Part shown: one piece after another, positions 40,818-49,043 of the stretch
Layout: each line of letters opens with the position of its first letter
Position numbering within the stretch: position 1 is the stretch's first letter
DNA from: CALAED01 sp035765195
Lineage (GTDB): Bacteria > Actinomycetota > Actinomycetes > Streptosporangiales > Streptosporangiaceae
Assembly (NCBI GenBank): GCA_035765195.1
Contig: DASTYC010000023.1
Location: 124,001-188,000, forward strand
Direction: 5' to 3'
DNA length: 64,000 nt
Program-made: the position numbers and the translations under genes
Notes under the pieces: model-generated
What the model saw: the letters and a program-made list of their open reading frames with translations, nothing else
The model's database searches: none
What the model was told of the DNA's origin: nothing

Positions 40818-41617
40818 GCGGAGTCCCTTCCGACCGGCTCGAGGGCCGATTCGTGCCACGCGGCCGTCACGCGGTGACCGACGAACCCGAAAAACCAGAA
40901 CACGACCACGCCGAGCAGCGACGACAAGATGACCGCCGCGAACAGTTGCTCGGCCTGCAGGCGCTGACGATAGACGTCGATGAGGATGCCGATGCCGGGC
41001 TCGCCCTGCTTGAAGAAGAAGTCGCCGACGATGGCTCCGATCACCGACATGCCGGCGGAAATGCGCAGGCCGGTGAAGATCGCCGGCAGCGCGGCCGGCA
41101 GCTGGAGCTTGACCAGCCGCGTCCACCGCCCGGCGCGGTGCAAGGTGAACAGCTCATGGTGCACCGTCGCGACCGACCGCAGCCCGAAGAGGGTGTTCGC
41201 CACGATCGGGAACAGCGCGACGAGCACGCATACCAGCACGCGGCTGGCCAGCCCGAAACCGAACCAGAAGCCGAACAACGGCACGAGCGCGAGCACCGGG
41301 ATCGTCTGCAGCACCACCAGGTAGGGATAGAGGGAGCGTTCGATCCAGCGTGCCTGGCTCATCGCGATCGCCGCGGTCATGCCGACCGCCAGCGCGATCC
41401 CGAGCCCGATCGCCGCGATCGATGCCGACAGCAGCAGGGCGTTCAGCAGCTCGGTGAGATTGGCCCGGTCGAGGAACGCGACGCGCACAATGGCGTGCGG
41501 CGGAGGCAGCAGGAACCTGCGGTCCGGTGCGAGCAGCATGTAGGTGACCGCATACCAAATCGCGACCACCACCGCGAGCACCAGCAGCGGCGGACCCCAT
41601 TTCAGGCGGCCAGGCAT
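40814..41617 (-). CDS. ABC transporter permease, NitT/TauT type
   Basis: A 267-residue membrane protein with six hydrophobic segments. The EAA loop is recognisable around LPAALPAIFTGLRISAGMSVIGAIVGDFFF (residues 185-215), where the ATPase docks. ATG 41617 lies within the last 16 bases of the upstream ATPase gene, and its stop overlaps the next start, so the three genes are tightly coupled. It imports the solute delivered by the lipoprotein encoded downstream. Confidence 0.9.
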   Translation of the reverse strand: MPGRLKWGPPLLVLAVVVAIWYAVTYMLLAPDRRFLLPPPHAIVRVAFLDRANLTELLNALLLSASIAAIGLGIALAVGMTAAIAMSQARWIERSLYPYLVVLQTIPVLALVPLFGFWFGFGLASRVLVCVLVALFPIVANTLFGLRSVATVHHELFTLHRAGRWTRLVKLQLPAALPAIFTGLRISAGMSVIGAIVGDFFFKQGEPGIGILIDVYRQRLQAEQLFAAVILSSLLGVVVFWFFGFVGHRVTAAWHESALEPVGRDSA

Positions 41618-42372
41618 GCGGCAATCTCCCGCGCGAGAGCGGTGAAATCGGCGGCGAAGAGAATATCCGGCGAACGCGGATGGTCGAACGGGACACGATA
41701 ATCGCCGATGATGCGGCCCGGTCGCTCGGACATGACGAGCACCCGGCTGCCCAGGAAGACGGCCTCGGTCACCGAGTGCGTGACCAGAACGGCGCCGAAC
41801 CGCCGGGTGCCGAACAGCCGCGACAACTCCACGCCGAGCCGCTGCCGGGTCATCTCGTCGAGCGCGCCGAAGGGCTCGTCGAGCAAGAACAGCTCCGGGT
41901 CGAGCGTCAGCGACCGCGCCAGGGACACCCGCATCCGCATGCCGCCCGACAGCGTGCGCGGCCGGTGCCGGGCGAAGTCGGCCAGCCCGACCAGCTCGAT
42001 CGCCTCGGCGGCGCACCGCCGGCGCTCCTGTCTGGGCAGGCCGCGCAACTCGAGGAGCAACTCGACGTTGCCCTGGACGGTGCGCCACGGCAGCAGGGCG
42101 GGATCTTGGAAGACGTAGCCGACCTTGTCGGTATGGAGCCGCACCGTGCCGCCGGTCGGGCGTTGCAGCCCGGCGGCCACGTGCAACAGGGTGGTCTTGC
42201 CGGAGCCGGACGGGCCGACGATGGAAACGAACTCGCCGGGCGCCATGGCGAAGTTCACGTCGGCGAGCGCGAGAGTGCCCTCGGCGAACCGTTTGGACAC
42301 GCCGCTGAACTCCAGCATCGCCCGCGTTGCTTCCGCTGCCTCGGGGCGGCTCACCGGTGCCCGGCCGGTCAC
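41602..42372 (-). CDS. ABC transporter ATP-binding protein, NitT/TauT type
   Basis: A 256-residue ABC ATPase. Walker A GPSGSGKTT, Q-loop in YVFQDPALLPWRTV, signature LSGGMRMRVSLARSL, Walker B LFLLDEPFGALDE and switch His in VTHSVTEA are all intact. GTG 42372 overlaps the tag stop codon (GTGA); ATG 42318 just before LEFSGVSKRF is a safer but shorter start. The first 18 residues would be poorly conserved. It energises the permease encoded next. Confidence 0.88.
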   Translation of the reverse strand: MTGRAPVSRPEAAEATRAMLEFSGVSKRFAEGTLALADVNFAMAPGEFVSIVGPSGSGKTTLLHVAAGLQRPTGGTVRLHTDKVGYVFQDPALLPWRTVQGNVELLLELRGLPRQERRRCAAEAIELVGLADFARHRPRTLSGGMRMRVSLARSLTLDPELFLLDEPFGALDEMTRQRLGVELSRLFGTRRFGAVLVTHSVTEAVFLGSRVLVMSERPGRIIGDYRVPFDHPRSPDILFAADFTALAREIAACLAA

Positions 42373-42953
42373 GCGGCGGGCCCGTAGGCGCCCCGCCTGA
42401 AGCACTCGGTCAGGTGATCGTCGACGAGGCCGCAGGCCTGCATGAGCGCGTAGGCCGTGGTGGGGCCGACGAAGCTAAAGCCGCTCTTCTTCAGCTCCTT
42501 GGCCAGCGCCTTCGAGCCCGGCGTGCTCGCCGGCACGTCGGCGAGCGTGCGCGGCGCGGGCGCGCCGGGGTCGGCGTAGCGCCACACCATCGCGGCCAGG
42601 CCGTCGGGCAGGTCGAGCGCGGCCTGGGCGTTGGCGATCGCCGCCTCGATCTTGGCGCGGTTCCGGACGATCGACGCGTCGGCCAGCAGCCTGGCGATGT
42701 CGTCGGGCCCGAAACCGGCGACCTTCGCGATCGCGAAGCCGTCGAACGCCCGCCGGAAGCCCTCTCGTTTGCGCAGGATCGTCAGCCACGACAGGCCGGA
42801 CTGGAACGCCTCGAGGCACAGCCGTTCGTACAGTGCGTCGTCGTCGTGCACCGGCCGCCCCCACTCCTCGTCGTGGTAGGCGATGTACTCGGGCGTGGAC
42901 AGGCCCCACGGGCAGCGGGCCAGCCCGTCGTCGCCCGTCACCGCGCCGGACAC
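42369..42953 (-). CDS. tag: DNA-3-methyladenine glycosylase I
   Basis: A 194-residue base-excision repair enzyme that removes 3-methyladenine from DNA. Family motifs: CPWGLSTPEYIAYHDEEWGRPVHDD at the start, LCLEAFQSGLSWLTILRKREGFRRAF, and the late FVGPTTAYALMQACGLVDDH. Zinc-binding residues (the first Cys in RCPW and the late His and Cys) are present. GTG 42953 lies 5 bases after the stop of the DivIVA-like gene, so they are probably cotranscribed, as Rv1209-Rv1210 (tagA) are in M. tuberculosis. Confidence 0.93.
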   Translation of the reverse strand: MSGAVTGDDGLARCPWGLSTPEYIAYHDEEWGRPVHDDDALYERLCLEAFQSGLSWLTILRKREGFRRAFDGFAIAKVAGFGPDDIARLLADASIVRNRAKIEAAIANAQAALDLPDGLAAMVWRYADPGAPAPRTLADVPASTPGSKALAKELKKSGFSFVGPTTAYALMQACGLVDDHLTECFRRGAYGPAA

Positions 42954-42958
42954 GCGGC

Positions 42959-43480
42959 TCAATCCCGGCCGTCCGCGGTCGCGCGGGACTCGTCGCCGGC
43001 CGCCGCATCGGACCCGGCACCGGCGTCGGCGCCGGTCGCGCGCTCGGGTGCCCGCCGCGCGCGGGATTCGAGCTCCAACGACTCGGCCGACGGCGACGTC
43101 CACGACGCGTCACGCTCGTCGGGCGGGTGCCACGCCCCGGACACCGCCCGGGTGGTCGTGGCGCCGCCGCTCTCGAGCGAGTCGAGCTTGTGCCGCAGCT
43201 CCGCCGCCTGCTGCTCGAGGATCGCGATGCGGGTGTCGCGCTCGGTCAGCGCGTACGACAGCCGGCGCAGCGCCTCGTCGGTGACGCGCGTGTGGTAGCC
43301 CCACAGCCCGAGCGGAAGCCGGAGCAGCGCGGCGTCGGTACCCGCGATCGGCCGGTTGGTCGGCAACGGCAGAGGCGGATGGTCCGGATGGGTGTCCGCC
43401 AGCTCGCCGCCCATGCCAGAGGCGAGCATGACGACCGCGACCACCACGGCCAGCCCGGCCAAAGCGATGGCGACAATCAC
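42959..43480 (-). CDS. Membrane-anchored DivIVA-like protein
   Basis: A 173-residue protein with an N-terminal membrane span (about residues 3-20, IVAIALAGLAVVVAVVML), a PLPTNRPIAGTDAALLRLPLG segment resembling the DivIVA lead motif, a coiled coil TERDTRIAILEQQAAEL, and a disordered Asp/Ala/Arg-rich tail. Homologues lie next to tag in many actinobacteria (Rv1209). It may mark curved membrane or the growth pole. GTG 43480 has GGGGAG eight bases upstream; the TTG at 43486 is too close to it. Confidence 0.75.
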   Translation of the reverse strand: MIVAIALAGLAVVVAVVMLASGMGGELADTHPDHPPLPLPTNRPIAGTDAALLRLPLGLWGYHTRVTDEALRRLSYALTERDTRIAILEQQAAELRHKLDSLESGGATTTRAVSGAWHPPDERDASWTSPSAESLELESRARRAPERATGADAGAGSDAAAGDESRATADGRD

Positions 43481-43508
43481 GATCAAGGCTCCCCTGCGCT
43501 CTGCGACG

Positions 43509-43545
43509 TCCCTACGCCGTCCCTACGCCGATCGTGCCACGATCG
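43509..43545. promoter_or_regulatory. Tandem repeat and 17-bp palindrome in a divergent promoter region
   Basis: Two copies of tccctacgccg stand back to back (43509-43530), and a perfect palindrome CGATCGTG-c-CACGATCG (43529-43545) ends four bases before the start codon of the DHPS-like gene. The palindrome would overlap the start site of either divergent transcript, so it may be a repressor site. Confidence 0.6.
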
Positions 43546-43549
43546 AGGC

Positions 43550-44029
43550 ATGGAGTTGCGCCTCGGGCACCAAGTCTTCCGTCCGGGCGACTTCGTGCTG
43601 TGGCACGATATCGCGCCGGATGCCCTGCCGCTGCTCGGCGATCGGCTGGCCGAGGAGGCGGCGGCCACCGGCGCGGCGCTGGTGTGCGCGGACCCGCGGC
43701 GGGCGCGGGAGGCCGGCGTACGGGCCGATGGCATCATCGTCGACGCGGGGACCATGCCGCCGGCGGTCCGGGTCACCGAATGCCTGGCCTCCGGCCACCC
43801 TGTCCTCGTCACCCTGGCCGCGGCGCCGGCGGAGCCCCCCGACATGGCAGACACGGCAGACACGGCCGACCCGGGCCTGCTCGCCGCCGCCGCGGTGTAC
43901 GCCTGGCTGGGAGTACGCGTCTTCCGCGCCGACGCCGCCGACGCCGGGGCGGTACGGCAGGTGCTCGACATGGTCGCCTCGATCAAGGGAACCCGCCAGC
44001 CCACGGTCTCGCGCCGCGCCCTCGCCTGA
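43550..44029 (+). CDS. Degenerate dihydropteroate synthase-like protein (FolP2 relative)
   Basis: A 159-residue protein resembling a shrunken DHPS. The first strand MELRLGHQVFRPGDFVLWHDIAPDA parallels the DHPS opening LxLG...FxPGDFxVMAIINRTPDSF but lacks the Asn-x-Thr-Pro-Asp-Ser pterin motif. The middle keeps DGIIVDAGTM; the end AAAAVYAWLGVRVFRA and RQVLDMVASIKGTRQP matches the DHPS C-terminus. About 110 internal residues and the catalytic loops are missing, so sulphonamide-target activity is very unlikely. It occupies the position of folP2 (Rv1207), itself described as non-functional in folate synthesis. Confidence 0.65.
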   Translation: MELRLGHQVFRPGDFVLWHDIAPDALPLLGDRLAEEAAATGAALVCADPRRAREAGVRADGIIVDAGTMPPAVRVTECLASGHPVLVTLAAAPAEPPDMADTADTADPGLLAAAAVYAWLGVRVFRADAADAGAVRQVLDMVASIKGTRQPTVSRRALA

Positions 44030-44066
44030 CGCCGTCGCCTGGTGCCCTGGCCGGAGGCGCGAACCG

Positions 44067-44852
44067 CTACCGGCCTTCGAAGACTGGTTGCTCCTTTTTC
44101 AGAAAGGCGCGCGTGGCCGCCACGTGATCGGCGGTGGCCGCGCAGGCGTCCTGGAGCTCGGCCTCCTTGTCCAGGGCCGCGGACAGGCCGTGCGTGGCGG
44201 CGTGATCGAGGGCCTGTTTCACCGCCGCGTACGCCACCGTCGGCCCGACCGCGAGCCGTCCGGCCAGCGTACGGGCCACCGTCTCGAGCTGATCGGCCGG
44301 CGCCACCTGGTTCACCAGGCCGAGCGCCAGCGCCTGCGGCGCCGACACCGGTTCGGCGAGCAGCAACAGCTCGGCCGCCTTCGCCCGGCCGACGAGACGC
44401 TGCAGCGTCCACGACATGCCGCTGTCGGGGGCGAGGCCGATCTTGGTGAACGCCGTGGCGAACGAAGCCCGCTCCGACGCGACGATCAGGTCGCAGGCGA
44501 AGGCGAGCGAGGCCCCCGCGCCGGCCGCGACACCGTTGACCGCGGCGACGACGGGCTTGGGCATGGACGTGATCGCCCGCACGATGGGGTTGTAGTGGTC
44601 GGCGACCGTCCCGCCCAGACCCTCACCGGCGTCCAGGCAGGCCGCGTGCTCGCGCAGGTCCTGTCCGGCGCAGAAGGCACGACCGGCGCCCGTAAGCAGC
44701 ACCGCGCGTACGGTGCCGTCCGCGGCCGCCCGGTCGACGGCGGCGCGCAGCGCCACCTTCGCCTCGACGGTCAGCGAGTTCATCGCGTCGGGCCGGTTGA
44801 GGGTGATCGTCGCCACCCCGTCCCTCAGCTCGTACAGCACGGTTTCGGACAC
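44067..44852 (-). CDS. Enoyl-CoA hydratase family (PaaG/PaaB-like crotonase)
   Basis: A 261-residue crotonase. ATITLNRPDAMNSLT, the oxyanion-hole segments GRAFCAGQDLREH and KPVVAAVNGVAAGAGASLA, and the IGLAPDSGMSWTLQRLVG region with an Asp in place of the common second Glu suggest a PaaG-type isomerase of the phenylacetate pathway. GTG 44852 follows GGAGGG six bases upstream. The upstream neighbour, 22 bp away on the same strand, is a PaaX-family regulator, so the pair may be a small phenylacetyl-CoA-responsive unit. Confidence 0.87.
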   Translation of the reverse strand: MSETVLYELRDGVATITLNRPDAMNSLTVEAKVALRAAVDRAAADGTVRAVLLTGAGRAFCAGQDLREHAACLDAGEGLGGTVADHYNPIVRAITSMPKPVVAAVNGVAAGAGASLAFACDLIVASERASFATAFTKIGLAPDSGMSWTLQRLVGRAKAAELLLLAEPVSAPQALALGLVNQVAPADQLETVARTLAGRLAVGPTVAYAAVKQALDHAATHGLSAALDKEAELQDACAATADHVAATRAFLKKEQPVFEGR

Positions 44853-44874
44853 CGTTGTCCCTCCAGTCCCGTTC

Positions 44875-45672
44875 TCACTCGTCGAGGCAACGATCGACGA
44901 AGCGAGCCGCGGCGGGCAAGAGCCGCGCCGCCTCCGCGTCGAAGAAGGCGGCCGCGACGGTGCCGGGCCAGCCCGCGGGCAGCACCGCCGCCGGGAGGCC
45001 GGGGTCGAGGAACAAGAACTTGCGCCACTCGTGCACCAGCGTGCTGCGCAGCGCGAAGGCCTGCTCGTCGGACAGGCCGTCCGAACCCCGTACGGTGTCG
45101 CGCGCCCAGACCAGCCACCGTTCGTAGGCGTCGCCCAGGGTCGCCAGATCCCACGCCCGGGCGACAAGGGCGCACTGATCCCCGTCGAACCTCGAGTGGA
45201 ACCGCTCCGCCGAGACCCTTTCGGCGTCGAGGAGGGCGTCGAGCTCGGGAGCGACGCGCGGGCTGATCCAGACGGACTCGTCGAGCGGCGCGTAGCCGAG
45301 GTAGGCGAGGCCGGCCCGCAGCCGCGTTCGCCGGGCCCGGTCCTTGAGCCGCTGGACGACCAGCAGATGCCACGCGCCGTCCCACGGCTGGGGCACGTCG
45401 CGGTAGATGCGGCGGGCGGCCTCGTCCAGTCGCCGCGCCGCCTTGGGGGTCAGCGCGTAGCCGGGCCCGGCGGGCAGCCGCACGGGGTCCAGCCAGCCCT
45501 GTCGCACCATGCGGGACACCGCCGTGCGCACCGCCGGGGCGGCGATGCCGACCGCGGCCAGCAGCTTGACCACGGCGGCGATGGGCGCGGACCCGTCACG
45601 ATCGCGCAGGTGGTCGCCGTAGAGATCGAAAAGCGCGGAGCGGGCGTTCACCAGGTCAGCTTCGCATCTCAC
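44875..45672 (-). CDS. PaaX family transcriptional regulator
   Basis: A 265-residue regulator that, by family, represses phenylacetate genes until phenylacetyl-CoA binds. NARSALFDLYGDHLRDRDG and VGIAAPAVRTAVSRMVRQGWL form the winged helix; the central YRDVPQPWDGAWHLLVV and SVWISPR, and the C-terminal PaaX domain with DPGLPAAVLPAGWPG, are characteristic. The start is uncertain: GTG 45672 or GTG 45651; neither has a strong ribosome-binding site. It probably controls the adjacent crotonase gene and itself. Confidence 0.85.
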   Translation of the reverse strand: MRCEADLVNARSALFDLYGDHLRDRDGSAPIAAVVKLLAAVGIAAPAVRTAVSRMVRQGWLDPVRLPAGPGYALTPKAARRLDEAARRIYRDVPQPWDGAWHLLVVQRLKDRARRTRLRAGLAYLGYAPLDESVWISPRVAPELDALLDAERVSAERFHSRFDGDQCALVARAWDLATLGDAYERWLVWARDTVRGSDGLSDEQAFALRSTLVHEWRKFLFLDPGLPAAVLPAGWPGTVAAAFFDAEAARLLPAAARFVDRCLDE

Positions 45673-45810
45673 GCGCCCGATCTGGACGCTGATCGTTACC
45701 ACTTCGCGCTCGGAAGACGAGATAATGAAGCAATACCAGTGATGCGAATGCGGCAAGCGGCCACGCGGCCAACGGCGCCCGACGGCCCTAGGCAGGAAGG
45801 GGATACACGC

Positions 45811-45978
45811 ATGGCGGCGATGAAGCCGCGGACAGGCGATGGTCCGCTCGAGGTGACCAAGGAGGGGCGCGGAATCGTCATGCGTGTCCCGCTGGAGGGT
45901 GGCGGGCGGCTCGTGGTCGAACTGTCGGCCAACGAAGCCAGCGAACTAGGCGACGCACTCAAGAATGTCGTCGGCTGA
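45811..45978 (+). CDS. DUF3117 small protein (Rv1211-like)
   Basis: A 55-residue protein, MAAMKPRTGDGPLEVTKEGR followed by a strongly conserved IVMRVPLEGGGRLVVELSANE. It belongs to DUF3117, small proteins found almost only in actinobacteria and of unknown function. ATG 45811 follows GGAAGGGG. Its position after tag matches Rv1211. A strong hairpin terminator follows 32 bp after the stop, so it is monocistronic. Confidence 0.92.
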   Translation: MAAMKPRTGDGPLEVTKEGRGIVMRVPLEGGGRLVVELSANEASELGDALKNVVG

Positions 45979-46010
45979 CCGCCGCCTCCCCATATTGCAC
46001 TTTTGGTGAC

Positions 46011-46035
46011 GGCCCCGGTTGTCTTAGCCGGGGCC
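46011..46035 (+). terminator. Hairpin terminator after DUF3117
   Basis: GGCCCCGG and CCGGGGCC form a perfect eight-base stem around a nine-base loop, 33 bp after the stop codon. Confidence 0.75.
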
Positions 46036-46105
46036 ATCGCCGTGCCCAGCGGCCTTCGCCAAGGCCGACGGCGACAGCGCAGACCACACGCAATCAGGAG
46101 ACATC

Positions 46106-47626
46106 GTGCCCGTCGAGACGAAGCTGACCGTGGTCGCCGGAACCGCCGACGTTCCGTTCCCCTCGCCCGACACCGCCGACGTACTGGCGGTGCCCATGCG
46201 CCCGAGCGCGTCCGGCGCCGCCGCCGCGGATGCCGCCGTGGGCCCCGAGATCTTCCCGCGCTACGCCGCGACGCTGGGCGACCTGCTGCCCGTTGACGTG
46301 GCCGACGTGCTGGCCTACCACGAGGCCAAAGGCGAGGCCGGTGAGATCATCGCCGTGCCGGCCAGGCTGGGCGCGGGCATGGGCGAGGTGCTGCTCTACG
46401 GCACGGGCGACGGCTCGGCGGCGGTGCTCCGGCGGGTCGGCGCCGGGCTCGCCCGCCGCGCGAGGGGCCGCGGCGCTCTCATGGTCGGGGCGCCCGACGG
46501 CGATCACGCGGCGCTCGCCGAGGGGCTCGTGCTGGGCTCGTACGGCTTCCGTGTCGGCGGACAGGGAAAGAAGCCCGCCGCACCCACCGTGGTGCTGGCC
46601 GGCGGCGACGAGGCCGCGGTGCGGCGGGGAGAGACGCTCGCCAGGGCGACCGTGTTGGCCAGAGACCTGGCCAACACCCCGTCGGTGGACAAGAGCCCGG
46701 CCTGGCTGGCTGATCGGGCGAAGGAGATCGCCGGTGAGGCGGGGCTGTCGCTGCGGGTGCGCACCGAGGGCGACCTGCGCGCCGGCGGCTTCGGCGGCCT
46801 GCTGGCGGTCGGCTCCGGCTCGGTCCGCCCGCCGTGCCTGATCGAGTTGTCCTATCACCCCGACGGCGCGACGACGCATGTGGTGCTCGTCGGCAAGGGC
46901 ATCACCTTCGACTCTGGTGGGCTCTCGCTCAAGCCGACCGACAGCATGAAACTGATGAAGACCGACATGGCCGGCGGCGCTGCGGTCATGGCGGTGCTGA
47001 GCGCGCTGCCCGCGTTCGGCGCGACCGTCCGGGTCACCGGCCTGATCGCGGCGGCGGAGAACCTGCCGTCCGGTTCCGCCATGCGGCCCGGCGACGTCAT
47101 CCGGCACTTCGGCGGGAAGACGTCCGAGGTGCTCAACACCGACGCGGAGGGACGCCTGGTGCTCGCCGACGCCCTCGCCTATGCCGACGCCGAGCTCGAC
47201 CCCGACGTCATGGTCGACATCGCGACGCTGACGGGCGCGGCCAGGGTCGCGCTCGGCACGCGTACGGCCGCGCTGTACGCCACCGACGACGCGCTGGCCC
47301 AGGAACTCGTCCGGGCGGGCGCGGCCAGCGGCGAGACGCTCTGGCGCATGCCCCTGGTCGACGAATACCGGCAGAGCATCGACTCCGACGTGGCGGACGT
47401 GTCGAACATCGAGCGGTCCGCCGCGACGGGCGACCGCCTGGGCGGCGGCTCGATCATGGCGGCGCTGTTCCTGCGCGAGTTCGTCGGCGCGCGCCGATGG
47501 GCGCACCTCGACATCGCCGGGCCCGGCCGCGCCACCGCCGACGAGGGCGAGCTGTCCAAGGGCGCCACCGGCTTCGGCGCCCGCGCGCTGCTGTGCTGGC
47601 TGACCGACGCGGCCGCGTCCCGCTGA
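46106..47626 (+). CDS. pepA: Leucyl aminopeptidase (M17)
   Basis: A 506-residue cytosolic di-metal exopeptidase that trims N-terminal residues and hydrolyses short peptides. The M17 signature NTDAEGRL is present, with metal ligands in GKGITFDSGGLSLKPTDSMKLMKTDMAG and IGATLTGA-like strands. The N-terminal regulatory domain is normal. GTG 46106 follows AGGAG six bases upstream. It is read alone; sigK follows after 59 bp on the same strand. Confidence 0.94.
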   Translation: MPVETKLTVVAGTADVPFPSPDTADVLAVPMRPSASGAAAADAAVGPEIFPRYAATLGDLLPVDVADVLAYHEAKGEAGEIIAVPARLGAGMGEVLLYGTGDGSAAVLRRVGAGLARRARGRGALMVGAPDGDHAALAEGLVLGSYGFRVGGQGKKPAAPTVVLAGGDEAAVRRGETLARATVLARDLANTPSVDKSPAWLADRAKEIAGEAGLSLRVRTEGDLRAGGFGGLLAVGSGSVRPPCLIELSYHPDGATTHVVLVGKGITFDSGGLSLKPTDSMKLMKTDMAGGAAVMAVLSALPAFGATVRVTGLIAAAENLPSGSAMRPGDVIRHFGGKTSEVLNTDAEGRLVLADALAYADAELDPDVMVDIATLTGAARVALGTRTAALYATDDALAQELVRAGAASGETLWRMPLVDEYRQSIDSDVADVSNIERSAATGDRLGGGSIMAALFLREFVGARRWAHLDIAGPGRATADEGELSKGATGFGARALLCWLTDAAASR

Positions 47627-47685
47627 GCACGGAATTTCCCCGGGCCGCCGCAATCCGACGGCCGTTCTGGAGCGAATAACCGATC

Positions 47686-48291
47686 GTGGAGACGAGTGCC
47701 GGGCGAACCCCCCGCCCGTGGCAGCGGCGTTCCGGCGGCGAGGGCAGGCGGTCGGAGCTCGGCGTGCTGCTCGGCCGCGTCGCCAGGGGCGACCAAAGCG
47801 CGTTCGAGCAGGTGTACCAGCACATCGCCGGTCCGGTGTACGGGCTCGTGCTCCGGGTCGTGCGCGATCCGGCCCAGGCGGAGGAGGTGGCACAAGAGGT
47901 ACTGGTCGACGTCTGGCGAACCGCGGCCCGCTATGACGAACAGCGGGGCAGCGCGCAGGCGTGGGTGATGACGCTGGCGCATCGCCGGGCGGTGGATCGG
48001 GTCCGGTCCGCGCAGGCGGCCGCCGACCGCGAGGAGCGGGCGGCGCGAGCCGAACGCGACCACGACGAGGTCGCCGAGAACGTCGAGGCGCGGCTGGAAC
48101 GCGAACAGGTCAGGCGCTGTCTCGGCACCCTCACCGAGCTGCAGCGGGAGTCGGTGACGCTCGCGTATTACAGCGGGTACACGTACCGTGAAGTGGCGGA
48201 GTTGTTGCAGGTGCCGCTCGGGACGGTGAAGACGCGAATGCGCGACGGGCTGATCCGGATGCGCGACTGCCTGGGGGTGGGGGAGCGATGA
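47686..48291 (+). CDS. sigK: ECF RNA polymerase sigma factor SigK
   Basis: A 201-residue ECF sigma factor. Region 2: GDQSAFEQVYQHIAGPVYGLVLRVVRD and AEEVAQEVLVDVWRTAARYD; region 4: TLTELQRESVTLAYYSGYTYREVAELLQVPLGTVKTRMRDGLIRMRD, the SigK-type recognition helix. Its stop overlaps the ATG of the anti-sigma gene (ATGA), the usual sigK-rskA layout. In mycobacteria SigK drives secreted antigen and redox genes. GTG 47686 has only a distant GGAG; an internal start is possible. Confidence 0.9.
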   Translation: METSAGRTPRPWQRRSGGEGRRSELGVLLGRVARGDQSAFEQVYQHIAGPVYGLVLRVVRDPAQAEEVAQEVLVDVWRTAARYDEQRGSAQAWVMTLAHRRAVDRVRSAQAAADREERAARAERDHDEVAENVEARLEREQVRRCLGTLTELQRESVTLAYYSGYTYREVAELLQVPLGTVKTRMRDGLIRMRDCLGVGER

Positions 48292-49010
48292 AACAAGAGC
48301 TTCACGCCCTCGTCGGCGCCTACGCCGTCGATGCCCTCGACGACATCGAGCGGCGCCGCTTCGAAGACCATCTCGCCGAGTGCGAAAGCTGCGCCCGCGA
48401 GACGCGCGGGCTGCGTGAGGCCGCCGCCCAGCTCGGCACGGCCGTGGCGATGCCGCCGCCGCCGCGGCTGCGGGAGAAGGTGATGGCCGACGTCGCCCGG
48501 GTGCGTCCGCTGCCGCCGCTGCCGCCACTGCTGTCCGACGTCCGGAGCCGCCGGAGCCGCACGCCCTGGCTGTTGATGGCCGCGACGGTGGCGTGCCTCG
48601 TGGCGGTCGCCGGATTCATGGGCGTGCTCACCGTACGCGCACAGGACCGCGCCGACCGGGCCGAGGCGGCCGGCCGGCAGATCATCGAGGTGCTGTCGGC
48701 GCCCGACGCGCGCCGGGTGAGCGGCCGGGCGAGCACGAGCGGTTCCGGTACGGTCGTGGCCTCGCGCGCCCAGGGCAAGGCCGTCGTCGTGCTCTCCGGC
48801 GTGCCGTCGCTGCCCGGCTCGCAGACCTACGAGCTGTGGCTGATGGGGCCGGGCAAGCCCCGCCCCGCCGGGCTGCTGCGTGGTTCGGGCACGCCGGTCA
48901 TCGCTGCCGGGCTCGGCGATGCCACCCAGGTCGGCGTCACCGTCGAGCCGGCGGGCGGCTCGCCGCAGCCGACCTCGGTCCCCGTCCTGACCATCGCCCT
49001 CCCCGCCTGA
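48288..49010 (+). CDS. rskA: Anti-sigma-K factor RskA
   Basis: A 240-residue single-pass membrane protein that holds SigK inactive until cut by regulated proteolysis. The N-terminal cytosolic domain carries the zinc-type anti-sigma motif His28-x3-Cys32-x2-Cys35 (DHLAECESC); the membrane span is about residues 93-115; the outside domain, with LSGVPSLPGSQTYELWLMG, is the RskA family C-terminal fold. ATG 48288 overlaps sigK by four bases. No other genes of the unit follow. Confidence 0.92.
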   Translation: MKQELHALVGAYAVDALDDIERRRFEDHLAECESCARETRGLREAAAQLGTAVAMPPPPRLREKVMADVARVRPLPPLPPLLSDVRSRRSRTPWLLMAATVACLVAVAGFMGVLTVRAQDRADRAEAAGRQIIEVLSAPDARRVSGRASTSGSGTVVASRAQGKAVVVLSGVPSLPGSQTYELWLMGPGKPRPAGLLRGSGTPVIAAGLGDATQVGVTVEPAGGSPQPTSVPVLTIALPA

Positions 49011-49017
49011 CGCGGGG
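49001..49017. terminator. Hairpin between rskA and the convergent membrane-protein gene
   Basis: CCCCGC and GCGGGG close a five-base loop that includes the rskA stop codon. It is short but GC-only. Confidence 0.45.
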
Positions 49018-49043
49018 CGGGGGCGAGGGGCGGCAGGGCCAGG

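Noticed and set aside
44067..45672. A complete phenylacetate degradation operon
   Set aside because: Only one crotonase and the PaaX regulator are present; the paaABCDE and paaK genes are not in the window.
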